Below are positions 42,481 to 51,688 of a stretch of 64,000 nt of DNA, piece after piece. The notes under the pieces were generated by a model, which did not search any database, was not told the DNA's origin, and saw only the letters and a program-made list of their open reading frames with translations. The position numbers and the translations under genes were made by a program. Source of the DNA: Chersky-840 sp963811775 (GTDB taxonomy: Bacteria; Actinomycetota; Acidimicrobiia; Acidimicrobiales; UBA8190); NCBI GenBank assembly GCA_963811775.1, contig CAWESO010000009.1, positions 124,001-188,000 on the forward strand, written 5' to 3'. Position 1 is the first letter of the stretch; each line of letters opens with the position of its first letter.

Positions 42481-44355
42481 GTGACCGCACTCGATCCCCG
42501 GCGCCTAGGGCGCTCCAGACTGATCGCCCTTCTCTCGACAGTGGGTGCGGTGGCGGTGTTGAGCGGTGGGACGCTCCTCGCCACGAGCTTCGCCGGTATC
42601 AGTAGTGCGGCCTCCAAGCCGGCGCCGACGCTGGCGCTCACGACGACCGCCGCCGGGGCGACGTGCAACAACTCCAACCCCACCGCTCCGATCTGTTCGG
42701 GCTTGGCCGGCGGTGACGTCGTGACGGCGACTGGCGCGAACTTCACCGCCAACTCGCTGGCGTCGATCGAGCAGTGCAACTCCGACCCGACACAGCCACA
42801 GATCCTCTTCCTCGGCAACGACATCCCGGTGAGCTGCTCGCCACTGGCTCTCACGAGCATCTCGTCGACGGGGAAGCTGTCAGGAACCCATACGATGACG
42901 ACCGGCACCGTCGGGCCGCCGGCCACCGGCACGCCCACGTGCACCCAGACCGTGCCGAGCACGTCGGTCATCAAGGGCTGCTCCACCTCGGGCAACGGCG
43001 CCACCGACGCGGCGAAGTTCCCGTGCCCGCCGACGACGGCCCAGCAGGCCGCGGGCGACTTCTGCGTGCTCGCCATCGGTGACCAGGCCGGTGACCGCGC
43101 CATCGGCACCGTCCTCTTCGGGACCGAGACGCTGCCCACGACCACCACGACCACCAAGGCGGGCGCCACCACGACCACCGGGGCCGGGACGACCACCACG
43201 GGGGCAACCACCACGACGACCGGTGCGACCACGACGACCGGTGCGACCACGACGACCACCGGGGCCACGACGACCACGACGACGACCTCGCCTACGAGCA
43301 CGTCCACCGCCACCCAGGTGAGCACGGGGTCAGTCGTTCTCGGCGCCTCGGGCACGGTCAGCGACACCGTGACGGTCCAGGGCACGGCGACACACGGGAG
43401 CCCCACCGGGAACGTGAACTTCTACGTCTGTCAGACCGGCACGGCCAAGACCATCGTCAAGGGGGCGTGCGCCCCGACGTCGAGTTCCCACCTGGCCACG
43501 GCCCACCTGACGGCGAAAGCGGGCAATGCCGCCACCGCCTCGTCGGGCTCGTTCACCCCGACCTCGGCCGGCACGTGGTGCTTCTCGGCTGTCTATGGCG
43601 GCGACTCCATCTACACCGGGTCGACGGACAACACCTCGTCGTCCAACCTCGACGCCAACGAATGCGTGTTGGTCACGCCGTCTCCTTCGACCACGGCCAC
43701 GTTCATCTCGTCGGCGCGGCTCACCCTGGGACCGCTGAACTCGGCTTCCGACACGGTGACGGTCACCGGCAACGTGGTGGGTGGCCCGCCGACCGGCAGC
43801 GTGACCTTCTACGTCTGTCATACGAGCATCACCTCCACCTTCACCCCGGGCCCCTGTCTCGCCACCGGCACCCCCGAGGACGCCGGTGTGGGCCTCCTCA
43901 CCGGCGCCGGGGACACCTCGGCCGCGGCCTCGAAGGTCTTCGTCCCGACGTCGGTGGGCACGTGGTGCTTCTCGGTTGTCTACGGCGGGAGCCCGACTTA
44001 CGCCGCCTCGGCGGACAACACCAGCTCGGCCACGGTGGACTCGGACGAGTGCGTCCTGGTCAACCCTCCCATCGGCGACGCCATCACGAGCGACCCCAAT
44101 GCCTCGGCCCGGGCCGGGTTCTCGTTCTCCTTCCTGGTCACGACCTCGGGCAGCCCGACTCCGGCGCTGAAGAGGAAGGGGAAGCTGCCCAAGGGCGTGC
44201 ATTTCGTGAACAACCACAACGGCACCGCGACCATCTCGGGCATCCCCAACGTCAAGAAGGGCATCGGTACCTACCACCTGACCATCGAGGCGCTGTTCGG
44301 CAGGGGCAAAGCGCGACACACCGTGACCCAGGCGTTCGTCTTGACCGTGACCTGA
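42481..44355 (+). CDS. Large secreted Ig-like protein with neocarzinostatin-like N-terminal domain, 624 aa
   Basis: Signal segment 1-45 (LIALLSTVGAVAVLSGGTLL). Residues about 50-212 resemble the neocarzinostatin fold (GDVVTATGANFTANSLASIEQC onward, with paired cysteines). A Thr/Gly-rich linker of ACC-type codons spans about 221-275. Two Ig-like repeats follow (about 280-400 and 405-520), each with NFYVC or TFYVC and SAGTWCFSAVYGG or VGTWCFSVVYGG and a final E-C-V-L-V, giving conserved cysteine pairs. A He_PIG-type domain ends it (PKGVHFVNNHNGTATISGIP). No enzyme domain; likely an adhesin or wall protein. GTG start with a GAAGAGG upstream. Confidence 0.85.
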   Translation: MTALDPRRLGRSRLIALLSTVGAVAVLSGGTLLATSFAGISSAASKPAPTLALTTTAAGATCNNSNPTAPICSGLAGGDVVTATGANFTANSLASIEQCNSDPTQPQILFLGNDIPVSCSPLALTSISSTGKLSGTHTMTTGTVGPPATGTPTCTQTVPSTSVIKGCSTSGNGATDAAKFPCPPTTAQQAAGDFCVLAIGDQAGDRAIGTVLFGTETLPTTTTTTKAGATTTTGAGTTTTGATTTTTGATTTTGATTTTTGATTTTTTTSPTSTSTATQVSTGSVVLGASGTVSDTVTVQGTATHGSPTGNVNFYVCQTGTAKTIVKGACAPTSSSHLATAHLTAKAGNAATASSGSFTPTSAGTWCFSAVYGGDSIYTGSTDNTSSSNLDANECVLVTPSPSTTATFISSARLTLGPLNSASDTVTVTGNVVGGPPTGSVTFYVCHTSITSTFTPGPCLATGTPEDAGVGLLTGAGDTSAAASKVFVPTSVGTWCFSVVYGGSPTYAASADNTSSATVDSDECVLVNPPIGDAITSDPNASARAGFSFSFLVTTSGSPTPALKRKGKLPKGVHFVNNHNGTATISGIPNVKKGIGTYHLTIEALFGRGKARHTVTQAFVLTVT

Positions 44356-44634
44356 TCGAAGCGCCCGCCGGCGACCGGATCGGACCACAACCCCGGGGCT
44401 CGAATCCCCCGGAACCGGTGAGGCTCGTCCACCGGTCCCCGCCCGAGGACCACGCTCGGGTCCTGGCGCTGGTCACGACGCTGACGTCGGCCCGCCGCTC
44501 CTAGCCCGACCGGCGCAGCCCCACTCCGCATCGGGTTGCCCAAGTATTGAGGTTCACTTGGATCGGCGTTGATCCCCGACCGTCACGCTGGCTCCCTGGT
44601 GCACGTCGCGCCGGCGGTGAGGCGGAGGAGTCAA

Positions 44635-45003
44635 GTGGAGACCAGCTCTGAGCCAGACGACTTCGAAGAGCCGCCCTGGCTGTTCGAGTCCGCGCCCGAA
44701 GTCGAGCCCGAGGTCGACGAGCCCGTGGAGCCGGTGGCTCCCATCCCCGGGATCCGCGGACCTGACATCTTCGTCCGGACCAGGGCGAACCGCCGGTTCC
44801 TGCCGGCGTCGTTCACCCGTCGCGGTCGCCACAGTGCCAACGAGCTCAGCCGGGCGCGCGCCCGGGCCAACCACCCGTGCCAGGGCTCCCGGGCCATCTA
44901 CCTCGTCGACGACGAGGACGAGACCACCCGGATCGAGTTGCGGCGCGCCTTCGAGGGGACCCACAGCGCCCTGTCCCTGGTCGAGGACTCCGCGGCGAGT
45001 TGA
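44635..45003 (+). CDS. Hypothetical protein with acidic N-terminus, 122 aa
   Basis: Residues 1-40 are strongly acidic and Pro-rich (SSEPDDFEEPPWLFESAPEV), residues 45-80 basic (RTRANRRFLPASFTRRGRHS), and the end has AIYLVDDEDETTRIELRRAF. There is no signal or membrane segment and no known family. The GTG at 44635 is chosen for the perfect GGAGGAG four bases before it. Confidence 0.6.
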   Translation: METSSEPDDFEEPPWLFESAPEVEPEVDEPVEPVAPIPGIRGPDIFVRTRANRRFLPASFTRRGRHSANELSRARARANHPCQGSRAIYLVDDEDETTRIELRRAFEGTHSALSLVEDSAAS

Positions 45004-45025
45004 GCGCCGTCACCGAGCGCTGCGC

Positions 45026-45475
45026 TCAGGAGCGCTCGAACTCCCACCACTGGAGCTCGCACATCATCGGGAGCACGTAGCCGACGTAGATCGAGTGGAT
45101 CTTGATGGGTCCCCGGTCGTCGACGGCAAGGTCGATGAGATCGACACGCGGGTCCTGCTTGTGGAATTCGACGGCACGATCGCGCACGCCCACCAGCTCG
45201 TCGAGTGCACCGACGGCGAACCCGAAATGGTCCATGCGCGGACAGCGCATGGGATCCTCCTCGCTGATGAGGAAGATGAACTGGTCCCAGTGCACGCACG
45301 ACAGGATCAGGCGCTTGCGGTCGAGCGTCATCATCGGCATCTCGTCGAAGCCGAGGACGGTCCCCCAGAAGCGGCAGATGTCGGCGCGGTTCGACTCGTC
45401 GAGGAGGTCGGCGGGCACGCTGAGCGCCACGTGGTTGAAGCGCGGGTTACCCGAGGGGTAGTACGGATGCGGCAT
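45026..45475 (-). CDS. VOC family protein, 149 aa
   Basis: Glyoxalase-fold: NPRFNHVALSVPADLLDESN with the first His, MRCPRMDHFGFAVGALDELV in the centre and MMCELQWWEFE at the end (Glu ligand). The ATG overlaps the stop of the upstream dehydrogenase (TGATG), so the two act in one pathway, perhaps on an aromatic or CoA-linked intermediate. Confidence 0.9.
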   Translation of the reverse strand: MPHPYYPSGNPRFNHVALSVPADLLDESNRADICRFWGTVLGFDEMPMMTLDRKRLILSCVHWDQFIFLISEEDPMRCPRMDHFGFAVGALDELVGVRDRAVEFHKQDPRVDLIDLAVDDRGPIKIHSIYVGYVLPMMCELQWWEFERS

Positions 45476-46533
45476 CAGTCACCCTCCACGTTGGGGCCCG
45501 GGCGGCCCCCGCGCCCGGGGACGACCATGACCTTCCCGGCGATGCGGCCTTCGGCGAGCCCGTGCATGGCCTCCCCGAGGCTTTCGAGTGAGACGTCGTC
45601 GGGATCGATGAGCACGTCGACAGGCAGCCGGCCCGACCCGAGCATCTCCAGGGCGCGCTCGAACCCGTCGGCGTCGTAGACGAAGGAACCCGTCACGGTC
45701 AGCTCGTTGAGGATCATGCGGTTGGGGTCGAAGCTCGGTGCCTCGATCCCCGCACCCACGAGCACGAGGTGCCCACCGCGCCGGAGTTGGTAGAAGCCGC
45801 CCTCCATGGCCGCCTTCTTGCCCGAGCACTCGAGCACGACGTCGACGGCGCGCCCCGACTGGCGCTCGGGCTCCCAGGGCGGGAAGGACTCGAGCTCGGA
45901 GGGGTGGAGCACCTCGGCCGCGCCCAGATCGGCGGCCAGACGCTGGCGCCGCTCGCCGGGCTCAACGACGACGACGGGCCCGAGGCCCATGGCCACCAAC
46001 GCGGCGATGGTGAGCGCCCCGATGGGGCCGGCGCCGAACACCATGGCCGTGTCACCGCTGACCACGCCCGAGCGCGTGATCCCGTGCAGCGCCACCGCCA
46101 AGGGCTCGGCCAGCGCCGCCACCCGGGGCGACATCCCGTCGGGGAGCCGCAGCAGCGATCGGGCGTCGTTGACGACGTAGCCGGCGAACGCCCCGCCCAG
46201 GTTGCTGTCGACCGGGGCCGACCGGGCCTCGCACTGCGACGGCTGACCCTCTCGGCAGCGCCGGCACACGCCACAGCGCGGCGAGGGCCCGCACACCACG
46301 GCGTCTCCGGGCACCCAGTCCGTGACACCGTCTCCGACGGCGGCGACGACCCCGCTGTACTCGTGACCCCCCACTGCCCCGGGCTTGCCCCAGCCCTCGA
46401 TCATGACGTGCAGGTCGGACCCGCAGATGCCGCAGTAGGCCACCTCGACGAGGACCTCCCCCGGGCCCGGCGACGGCACGGGCCGCTCCTCGACGCCGAT
46501 GTCCCCGGGGCGTCGGTACACCGCCGACAACAT
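45475..46533 (-). CDS. Zinc-binding medium-chain dehydrogenase (threonine/sorbitol dehydrogenase-like), 352 aa
   Basis: NAD(P)-dependent alcohol dehydrogenase. Catalytic zinc: CGICGSDLH and GGHEYSG; structural zinc cysteines in CGPSPRCGVCRRCREGQPSQ; Rossmann GAGPIGALTIAALVAM followed by an acidic VVEPGERR that favours NAD. The ATG at 46533 (MLSAVYRRPGDI) is the family start; the frame is open 24 residues further as Pro/Gly-rich filler. Coupled to the VOC gene. Confidence 0.94.
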   Translation of the reverse strand: MLSAVYRRPGDIGVEERPVPSPGPGEVLVEVAYCGICGSDLHVMIEGWGKPGAVGGHEYSGVVAAVGDGVTDWVPGDAVVCGPSPRCGVCRRCREGQPSQCEARSAPVDSNLGGAFAGYVVNDARSLLRLPDGMSPRVAALAEPLAVALHGITRSGVVSGDTAMVFGAGPIGALTIAALVAMGLGPVVVVEPGERRQRLAADLGAAEVLHPSELESFPPWEPERQSGRAVDVVLECSGKKAAMEGGFYQLRRGGHLVLVGAGIEAPSFDPNRMILNELTVTGSFVYDADGFERALEMLGSGRLPVDVLIDPDDVSLESLGEAMHGLAEGRIAGKVMVVPGRGGRPGPNVEGD

Positions 46534-46609
46534 CACCGCCGACGGCGCCCCCCCGCCGGCGGGGGCCGCGGCGCTGCCGGGTGAACGGGGAGGTGATCCG
46601 GCCACGACG

Positions 46610-48208
46610 TCAGCCGACCTTCTCGGGGACGAGGTCGCGGGCCGGAGCCGGTGCGGGGGCCGCGGGCCTGTGGCCGTGGCGTCGGCGAGAATAGAAGTCC
46701 TTGCGCCGCACCAGCACGGCGAACCCGGCCCCGACGGCCACGGTGACCGCTCCCACCAGCACGACCTCGTTGATCCCGTTCACAAAGGCACGGTGCGCGC
46801 CCATCACCACGACCGGACGGTTCCGAGACAGCGTGACCGCCGCCTTCGTCCCCCCCGCCGCGATGGCCTGGGCGTAGGCCGAGGCCTGGTGCCCCACCAC
46901 CGGTTGCATGGTGGTCTGGATCCTCTGCTGGAAGATGGCGCCCAGTGCCGCGACGCCGGTGGCCACGCCGCCGATGCGGAAGGTGTTGCTGATCCCCGAC
47001 GCCATGCCGGCGCGCTCGGGGGCGACCACACCCAGGGCGATCTTGGCGATGGCCGGATTGGCGAGGCCTATCCCCACGCCGCCGACCAGGAGGCCGGGGA
47101 GCAGTGCCATCCACGTCGAGCCCACCGAGAGGTCGGTGAAGAGCCAGATGCCGACGGCCGAGATCGCCAACCCCGCGCACAGAGACAGCCCGGCCGGCAC
47201 CCGCTCGGTGAGCGGCCGCGAGATCAGGGGCACGACGAACGACATCGTCGTCAGGGGGAGCAGGCGCTCGCCGCCTTGGAGCGGGGACAGCCCCAGGTCG
47301 TTCTGGAGGTAGAGGGTCAGGTACGGCAGCAGGGCGAACATCCCGGCGCCGATGCCGAAGGTGGCGACCGACACCCCGGTGAAGGCGGGCTTGCGGAACA
47401 GCGACAGGTCGAACATAGGCCGGGGCTGGCGCAGCTCGACGATGACGAACAACACGAGCAGGACGACCGAGGCCCCGAGCGACGCCTCGATGCGGGGGCT
47501 CGTCCACCCTTCGTCGTTGCCCCGGGTGAGGCCCAGGATGAGCAGGAACAGTCCCCCCGAGAACGTGAGGAGGCCGTTGTAGTCCAACCGTTTGGCCCCG
47601 GGATCCGTGGTGTTCACCATGCGCCGGCTCACGAGCAGGGTCAGCACCCCGATGGGGACGTTGACGTAGAAGATCCACTGCCACCCGAAGGCACTCGTGA
47701 GCGCACCCCCCACGAGGGGTCCGATGGCCACGGCCCCACCCACGGTGGCCCCCCACACGGCGATGGCCGCCGAGCGGGCCGAGCCCTGGAAGTCCTGGCC
47801 GATGAGCGCCAGGGAGGTCGCGAACATCGCCGCGCCCCCCACCCCCTGCACGGCTCGGGCCGCGATGAGCTCGGACGGGCTGCGGGCCAGGCCGCACGCC
47901 AGCGAGGCCAGGGTGAACACCGCCAGGCCGATGACGAAGATGCGCTTGCGCCCGAAGCGGTCGGCCAGCGACCCCTGGGTGAGGATCAGCGCCGACATGC
48001 TGAGGGCGTAGGCCGAGATCACCCACTGCAGGTCGCTGAAGTTCGCGTGCAACGACCGCTGCATGGTAGGCAGGGCCACCTGCACGATCGTGATGTCCAC
48101 CAGGAGCATGAACGTGGCCCCGCACACGCCAACCAGGGTCCACCAATGGCGTTCGGTACCGGGACCGGTCGATCGGCCGGCATTGGGGAGCGATCCGTTC
48201 GCGGCCAC
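46610..48208 (-). CDS. MFS transporter, DHA2 (EmrB/QacA, 14-TM), 532 aa
   Basis: Proton-driven drug or small-molecule exporter in the membrane. Helix 1 with MLLVDITIVQVALPTMQRSL is the DHA2 signature, LADRFGRKRIFVIGL the inter-helix 2-3 loop motif, and GVGGAAMFATSLALIGQDF and IGPLVGGALTSAFGWQWIF motif C (antiporter motif). GTG start with GGGAGG upstream. It is complete, unlike the remnant at 37895. Confidence 0.96.
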   Translation of the reverse strand: MAANGSLPNAGRSTGPGTERHWWTLVGVCGATFMLLVDITIVQVALPTMQRSLHANFSDLQWVISAYALSMSALILTQGSLADRFGRKRIFVIGLAVFTLASLACGLARSPSELIAARAVQGVGGAAMFATSLALIGQDFQGSARSAAIAVWGATVGGAVAIGPLVGGALTSAFGWQWIFYVNVPIGVLTLLVSRRMVNTTDPGAKRLDYNGLLTFSGGLFLLILGLTRGNDEGWTSPRIEASLGASVVLLVLFVIVELRQPRPMFDLSLFRKPAFTGVSVATFGIGAGMFALLPYLTLYLQNDLGLSPLQGGERLLPLTTMSFVVPLISRPLTERVPAGLSLCAGLAISAVGIWLFTDLSVGSTWMALLPGLLVGGVGIGLANPAIAKIALGVVAPERAGMASGISNTFRIGGVATGVAALGAIFQQRIQTTMQPVVGHQASAYAQAIAAGGTKAAVTLSRNRPVVVMGAHRAFVNGINEVVLVGAVTVAVGAGFAVLVRRKDFYSRRRHGHRPAAPAPAPARDLVPEKVG

Positions 48209-48378
48209 CGACCCACCTCCCGCCCTGGTCTCGCCCTCCCGTGGCGACGGAACGCGACTGGAAACGAAGAGTCTCGTTCGTGCCGGGTCCGGTGTCCAGG
48301 ATGAGCAGGCCCCGGGGCCTCGGAGCGACGCGGCTGCGGGGCCGAAGCCGCCGGCTGCCGGGCGTCGGTGGCCAGCCG

Positions 48379-48384
48379 TAGCCT
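48379..48384 (+). promoter_or_regulatory. TANNNT -10 box of a leaderless start
   Basis: TAGCCT, six bases before the GTG at 48391. Confidence 0.55.
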
Positions 48385-48390
48385 TGAGGC

Positions 48391-48795
48391 GTGCGCAGTG
48401 TGTGGACGTCGGGGCGGGCCGTCTCCCTGCACGTGGCGCTGGCCGTCTTCGTCCCCGGTTGTGTGGCCCTCACCTGGTGGCAGGTGTCCCGGGCCCTGGG
48501 GGGCAACACACTGAGCTGGGTCTACACCTTCGAGTGGCCGCTCTTCGGCGCCTACGCCATCTACATGTGGTGGAAGCTCGTCCACGACGACGCCGTCCCG
48601 CCCCTCGCCGACGGCCCGTCGGAGCACGCCGACACAGCCGGGCCCGCCGACGCGGCGGGCGCCACGCAGGAGCCGGGGAGCGCACGGCGGGGAGCCGCCG
48701 AGGCCGCCGGCGACCCCGAGGACGACGGGGAGTTGGCGGCCTACAACCGGTACCTGGCCGAGCTCAACGCCAGCGGGAGGCAGAAGCGATGGTGA
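48391..48795 (+). CDS. Two-helix membrane protein with polar tail, 134 aa
   Basis: Helix 1 (HVALAVFVPGCVALTWWQV) and helix 2 (VYTFEWPLFGAYAIYMWWKL) are joined by SRALGGNTLSW, then comes an Ala/Glu-rich tail of about 75 aa ending LAAYNRYLAELNASGRQKRW. The helix pair with R-A-L-x-G-N-x-L-S-W-x-Y-x-F-E-W-P is widely conserved in actinobacteria without known function. The start is supported by a leaderless TAGCCT box. Confidence 0.8.
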   Translation: MRSVWTSGRAVSLHVALAVFVPGCVALTWWQVSRALGGNTLSWVYTFEWPLFGAYAIYMWWKLVHDDAVPPLADGPSEHADTAGPADAAGATQEPGSARRGAAEAAGDPEDDGELAAYNRYLAELNASGRQKRW

Positions 48796-48956
48796 GCACG
48801 GCGGCGAAAACATAGAAAATTCACACGCAGGGTCTTGCGCAGCGAGACCGCGTCGGCATGTATTAGAGGCATGCAGTTCGAGGGGGGCGGGACACGGAGA
48901 TCTTGGCGCTCACGCCGCGGCACGGGCCGCGCTCCCCGAGCGGTTCGGGTCAGGCC

Positions 48957-49475
48957 GTGAACGACCGGCGCCCCCTCCGTCCTCCGGTCGAGGTGCGCAC
49001 GAGCACCCGCCGGCGCAAGACCGCCAGCGGCTTCTGGCAGGACGGCCGCGTCGTGATCCTCGTCCCGGCCCGGCTGAGCAAGGCCGATCGGGTCGAGCTG
49101 GTCGAGGGCCTCGTCCAGCGGGTCCTGGCCCAGCGCCCCAACGTCACCACCTCGGACCGGGACCTCGAGCGCCGGGCCACCGTGCTCGCCGACACCTACC
49201 TCGACGGCGTGCGCCCCCAGTCGATCCGCTGGGTGGGGAACCAGCAGCACCGGTGGGGCTCGTGCACGTCCCGCACGGCCGAGATCCGCATCTCCGAGCG
49301 CCTCCGTTTCGTGCCCGGCTGGGTCCTCGACGCCGTCCTGGTGCACGAGCTCGCCCACCTGATCGAGCCGTCGCACTCGGCGCGCTTCCGCCGCCTGGCC
49401 GACCGCTACCCCCGTTCCGCCGAGGCCGACACCTTCCTCGCCGGCTACACCCTGGGCATCGAAGCCTCCGCCTGA
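48957..49475 (+). CDS. YgjP/DUF45-type M48-like metallopeptidase, 172 aa
   Basis: Cytoplasmic zinc peptidase-like protein. The zinc site is AVLVHELAHLIEPSHSARF (HExxH with a following His), and GNQQHRWGSCTSRTAEIRIS is the conserved W-G-S-C segment of the family. The start is uncertain: the GTG at 48957 (VNDRRPLRPPVEV) gives the usual length; frames extend to 48903. Function not established in bacteria. Confidence 0.88.
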   Translation: MNDRRPLRPPVEVRTSTRRRKTASGFWQDGRVVILVPARLSKADRVELVEGLVQRVLAQRPNVTTSDRDLERRATVLADTYLDGVRPQSIRWVGNQQHRWGSCTSRTAEIRISERLRFVPGWVLDAVLVHELAHLIEPSHSARFRRLADRYPRSAEADTFLAGYTLGIEASA

Positions 49476-49493
49476 GCCCCGGGCCCCCCGCCG

Positions 49494-50630
49494 CTAGGAC
49501 GGGTGGTCGAGGACGGCCGAAGCCACCAGCTCCTCCAGATAGCGCGTGTCCCACCACGACACCTGGAGCGCCTTGGCCCGCCGGAAGTAGAGCTGGATGT
49601 CGAAGTCGACCGTGAACCCGATGCCCCCGAACACCTGCTGGGCCATGGCCGTCACGTCGCGAAAGGTGCGGCACGCGAAGAGCTTGGCCATCGGCGCCAG
49701 AGCGTCGACGGGCCGGTCGCCGGCTCTCGCCCACGCCGCTTCGTGGACGAGGGTGGTGCCCCCGTCGACGGCGGTGACGGCGTCGGCCAGGTAGTGGGCG
49801 ATGGCCTGGAAGGCACCGAGAGGCTTCCCGAATTGTTCGCGGTCCTTGGCGTACTGCACGGTGATGTCGAGAGCCTGCTGGGCCCCTCCCATGGCCTGGG
49901 CGGCGAGGAGGATGCAGCCGTCGTGCATCACGGCGTCCCATGTCGCCCACCCCGAAGTCGGGGCGCCGATGCGGTCCCCGGCGCCGACGTGCACACCGTC
50001 GAAGGTCACCCGGTACTGGGCGTCCGATGCCACGGTCATCTGCTGGTCCATGGTCACACCCGCCGCGGCGGGGTCGACGAGGAAGAGGTCGACGTCGCGA
50101 CCGGCGTCACCGGTGCGGGCCAGCACCACGAAAGCCGACGCCGAGGACGCGAAGGGGACGTGGCGCTTGGTCCCCGTGAGCCGGTAGCCGTCCCCGTCCT
50201 TCTCGGCCCGCATCTGGACGCCGCTCGGCCCGCAGCTGTTCTCGGGCTCGAACCACGCCGGGATCACGATGGCCTGCCCCGCGGCGATGGGTGCGAGCCA
50301 GCGCGCCCGTTGATCGGCCGAGCCCGCCCGGGCCAGGGCCGACCCGCACAACACGGCGCTCGGGAAGTGCGGCGTGGGCGCGAGGGCGCGGCCCAGCTCC
50401 TCGTAGAGCACCACGCCTTCGAGCGCGCCCATCCCCGACCCGCCGTGCTCCTCGGGGAGCAGGAGGCCGATGAGATCGAGCTCGGCCATGTCCTTCCACA
50501 GCTCGGTGGCGTATCCCACCGGGTCGTCCTCGAGCTCGCGCACCACCGACAGCGGGCTATCGCTGGCACACAGCTTGCGCACCGTGTCGCGCAGCATGTC
50601 CTGCTCCGGTGTGAATTCGAGGTCGAGCAC
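49494..50630 (-). CDS. Acyl-CoA dehydrogenase (FadE-like), 378 aa
   Basis: FAD enzyme that puts a 2,3 double bond into acyl-CoA. N-terminal helical domain DLEFTPEQDMLRDTVRKLC, centre IPAWFEPENSCGPSGVQM (FAD/CoA loop), C-terminal QYAKDREQFGKPLGAFQAIA and AMAQQVFGGIGFTVDFDIQL. The last motif lacks the usual catalytic-Glu context, as in FadE subunits that form alpha2beta2 heterotetramers with a partner; the partner may be the enzyme at 52860. GTG start with GAGAGGAG. Last gene of the five-gene operon. Confidence 0.95.
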   Translation of the reverse strand: MLDLEFTPEQDMLRDTVRKLCASDSPLSVVRELEDDPVGYATELWKDMAELDLIGLLLPEEHGGSGMGALEGVVLYEELGRALAPTPHFPSAVLCGSALARAGSADQRARWLAPIAAGQAIVIPAWFEPENSCGPSGVQMRAEKDGDGYRLTGTKRHVPFASSASAFVVLARTGDAGRDVDLFLVDPAAAGVTMDQQMTVASDAQYRVTFDGVHVGAGDRIGAPTSGWATWDAVMHDGCILLAAQAMGGAQQALDITVQYAKDREQFGKPLGAFQAIAHYLADAVTAVDGGTTLVHEAAWARAGDRPVDALAPMAKLFACRTFRDVTAMAQQVFGGIGFTVDFDIQLYFRRAKALQVSWWDTRYLEELVASAVLDHPS

Positions 50631-50642
50631 GTCCAGCTCCTC

Positions 50643-51128
50643 TCAGGGCTTCCAACGGTCTTGGCGCCGGCGCCACGGGTTGTCGCCGTCGTCCACGGGC
50701 ACCGCCACCCGGGCGGTGCACGTGCTCTTCACGTCCCCGTCGACCGACAACGTGATGTCGAGGCCGACCCAGCCGCACCCCACGTCGTCCACGCTCACCT
50801 CGGACACGACCCCGTCGAACACCATCGTGTCGCCGGGGAACACCGAGTCGCGCATGCGGAACGTCACCCGTCCCATCCGCCCGTGCGGCCCGGTCCAGTC
50901 CGTGATGTAGCGCTCGAACCACGCCGCCTGGTTGGGGGTGTTGAGGAAGATGTCGCGCGTCCCGTTGCGCTCGACGGCAAAGTCCTTGTCGTGGTGCATG
51001 GGCCGCCAGTCGCGCGTGGCCAGGGCGCCGAGCACCACCGTCGTGGCCGTCACCTCGTGGTGCAGCGACGGCATGATGTCGCCCTCGGCCACGTCGCCGA
51101 ACACGAGCACGGGATCGGGAGTACTCAC
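50643..51128 (-). CDS. MaoC-like hydratase, 161 aa
   Basis: Hot-dog fold protein: LVFGDVAEGDIMPSLHHEVT, the catalytic-type ATRDWRPMHHDKDFA (Asp/His pair) and TFRMRDSVFPGDTMVFDG. Usually forms a two-subunit enoyl-CoA hydratase with a FAS1-like partner, here the gene immediately upstream (GTGA overlap). Part of the acyl-CoA operon. Confidence 0.92.
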   Translation of the reverse strand: MSTPDPVLVFGDVAEGDIMPSLHHEVTATTVVLGALATRDWRPMHHDKDFAVERNGTRDIFLNTPNQAAWFERYITDWTGPHGRMGRVTFRMRDSVFPGDTMVFDGVVSEVSVDDVGCGWVGLDITLSVDGDVKSTCTARVAVPVDDGDNPWRRRQDRWKP

Positions 51129-51688
51129 GACCCCCTCCCCGCCGTCGTCGCGGGCGCGGCGGTCCCGGCCCCGTCGTCCGCCGGGGCGCGCCGGTAGCCG
51201 AAGCCGGTGTAGCTCTCGACCCCCACCGTGTCGCCGCGCTGGTTCGTGTACTCGACGTCGATCACCCAGAAGCGACCCGTGCCGAGCTTGGTCGTCTTCT
51301 CGTCGCTCACCGAACGCAGGATCTGGCGCGTGGTGAGCATGTCACCGGGCCGCACGGGCTCGTGGAACACGATGGTGTTGTCGGTCATGACCGCTTCGGG
51401 GAGCCCCAGGCGCGCCTTCAGGTCGAAGTGGACCTTCAGGGGAAGGTGCTCCTCGGTGCGCCCCGGCGCCCAGTGATGGGGGCGGAACCACACCGAGATC
51501 ATGGTTGGTGGGGCGATGGGGCCGTCCGTGAGCTCGTCCGCCACGGTGTCGTCCCAGAACAGCGGGTTGCCGTTCTCCACCGCCGCGCACATGGTCCAGA
51601 TGTAGCTGCGCTCCACGGGGAACTCGCCGGTCTCCTCGTACTGGGGCACGCCGATGAGAGCGCGCGCCTCCTCGACGGCCGCGCTCAT
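51125..51688 (-). CDS. FAS1-like/MaoC-type dehydratase subunit, 187 aa
   Basis: Second hot-dog protein: ALIGVPQYEETGEFPVERSY at the start, then LFWDDTVADELTDGPIAPPT and IVFHEPVRPGDMLTTRQILR. This is the N-terminal-half (FAS1-like) partner in ChsH-type heterodimeric hydratases. The start ATG 51688 overlaps the CoA-transferase stop (ATGA). It and the MaoC subunit probably make one enzyme. Confidence 0.9.
   Translation of the reverse strand: MSAAVEEARALIGVPQYEETGEFPVERSYIWTMCAAVENGNPLFWDDTVADELTDGPIAPPTMISVWFRPHHWAPGRTEEHLPLKVHFDLKARLGLPEAVMTDNTIVFHEPVRPGDMLTTRQILRSVSDEKTTKLGTGRFWVIDVEYTNQRGDTVGVESYTGFGYRRAPADDGAGTAAPATTAGRGS

Noticed and set aside
43136..43320. ACC/ACG-rich stretch that looks like a simple-sequence repeat or array
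   Set aside because: It encodes the Thr-rich linker of the Ig-like protein and stays in frame; not a CRISPR or independent element.
44356..44634. Possible short coding fragment with VRLVHRSPPEDHARVLALV after the Ig-like gene
   Set aside because: Only about 28 codons, no start with a ribosome site or leaderless box, no recognised family.
46499..48509. Very long open frames on both strands over the dehydrogenase and MFS genes (601 and 658 codons)
   Set aside because: Their translations are low-complexity Arg/Pro/Gly sequence; the MFS and dehydrogenase frames carry all family motifs.
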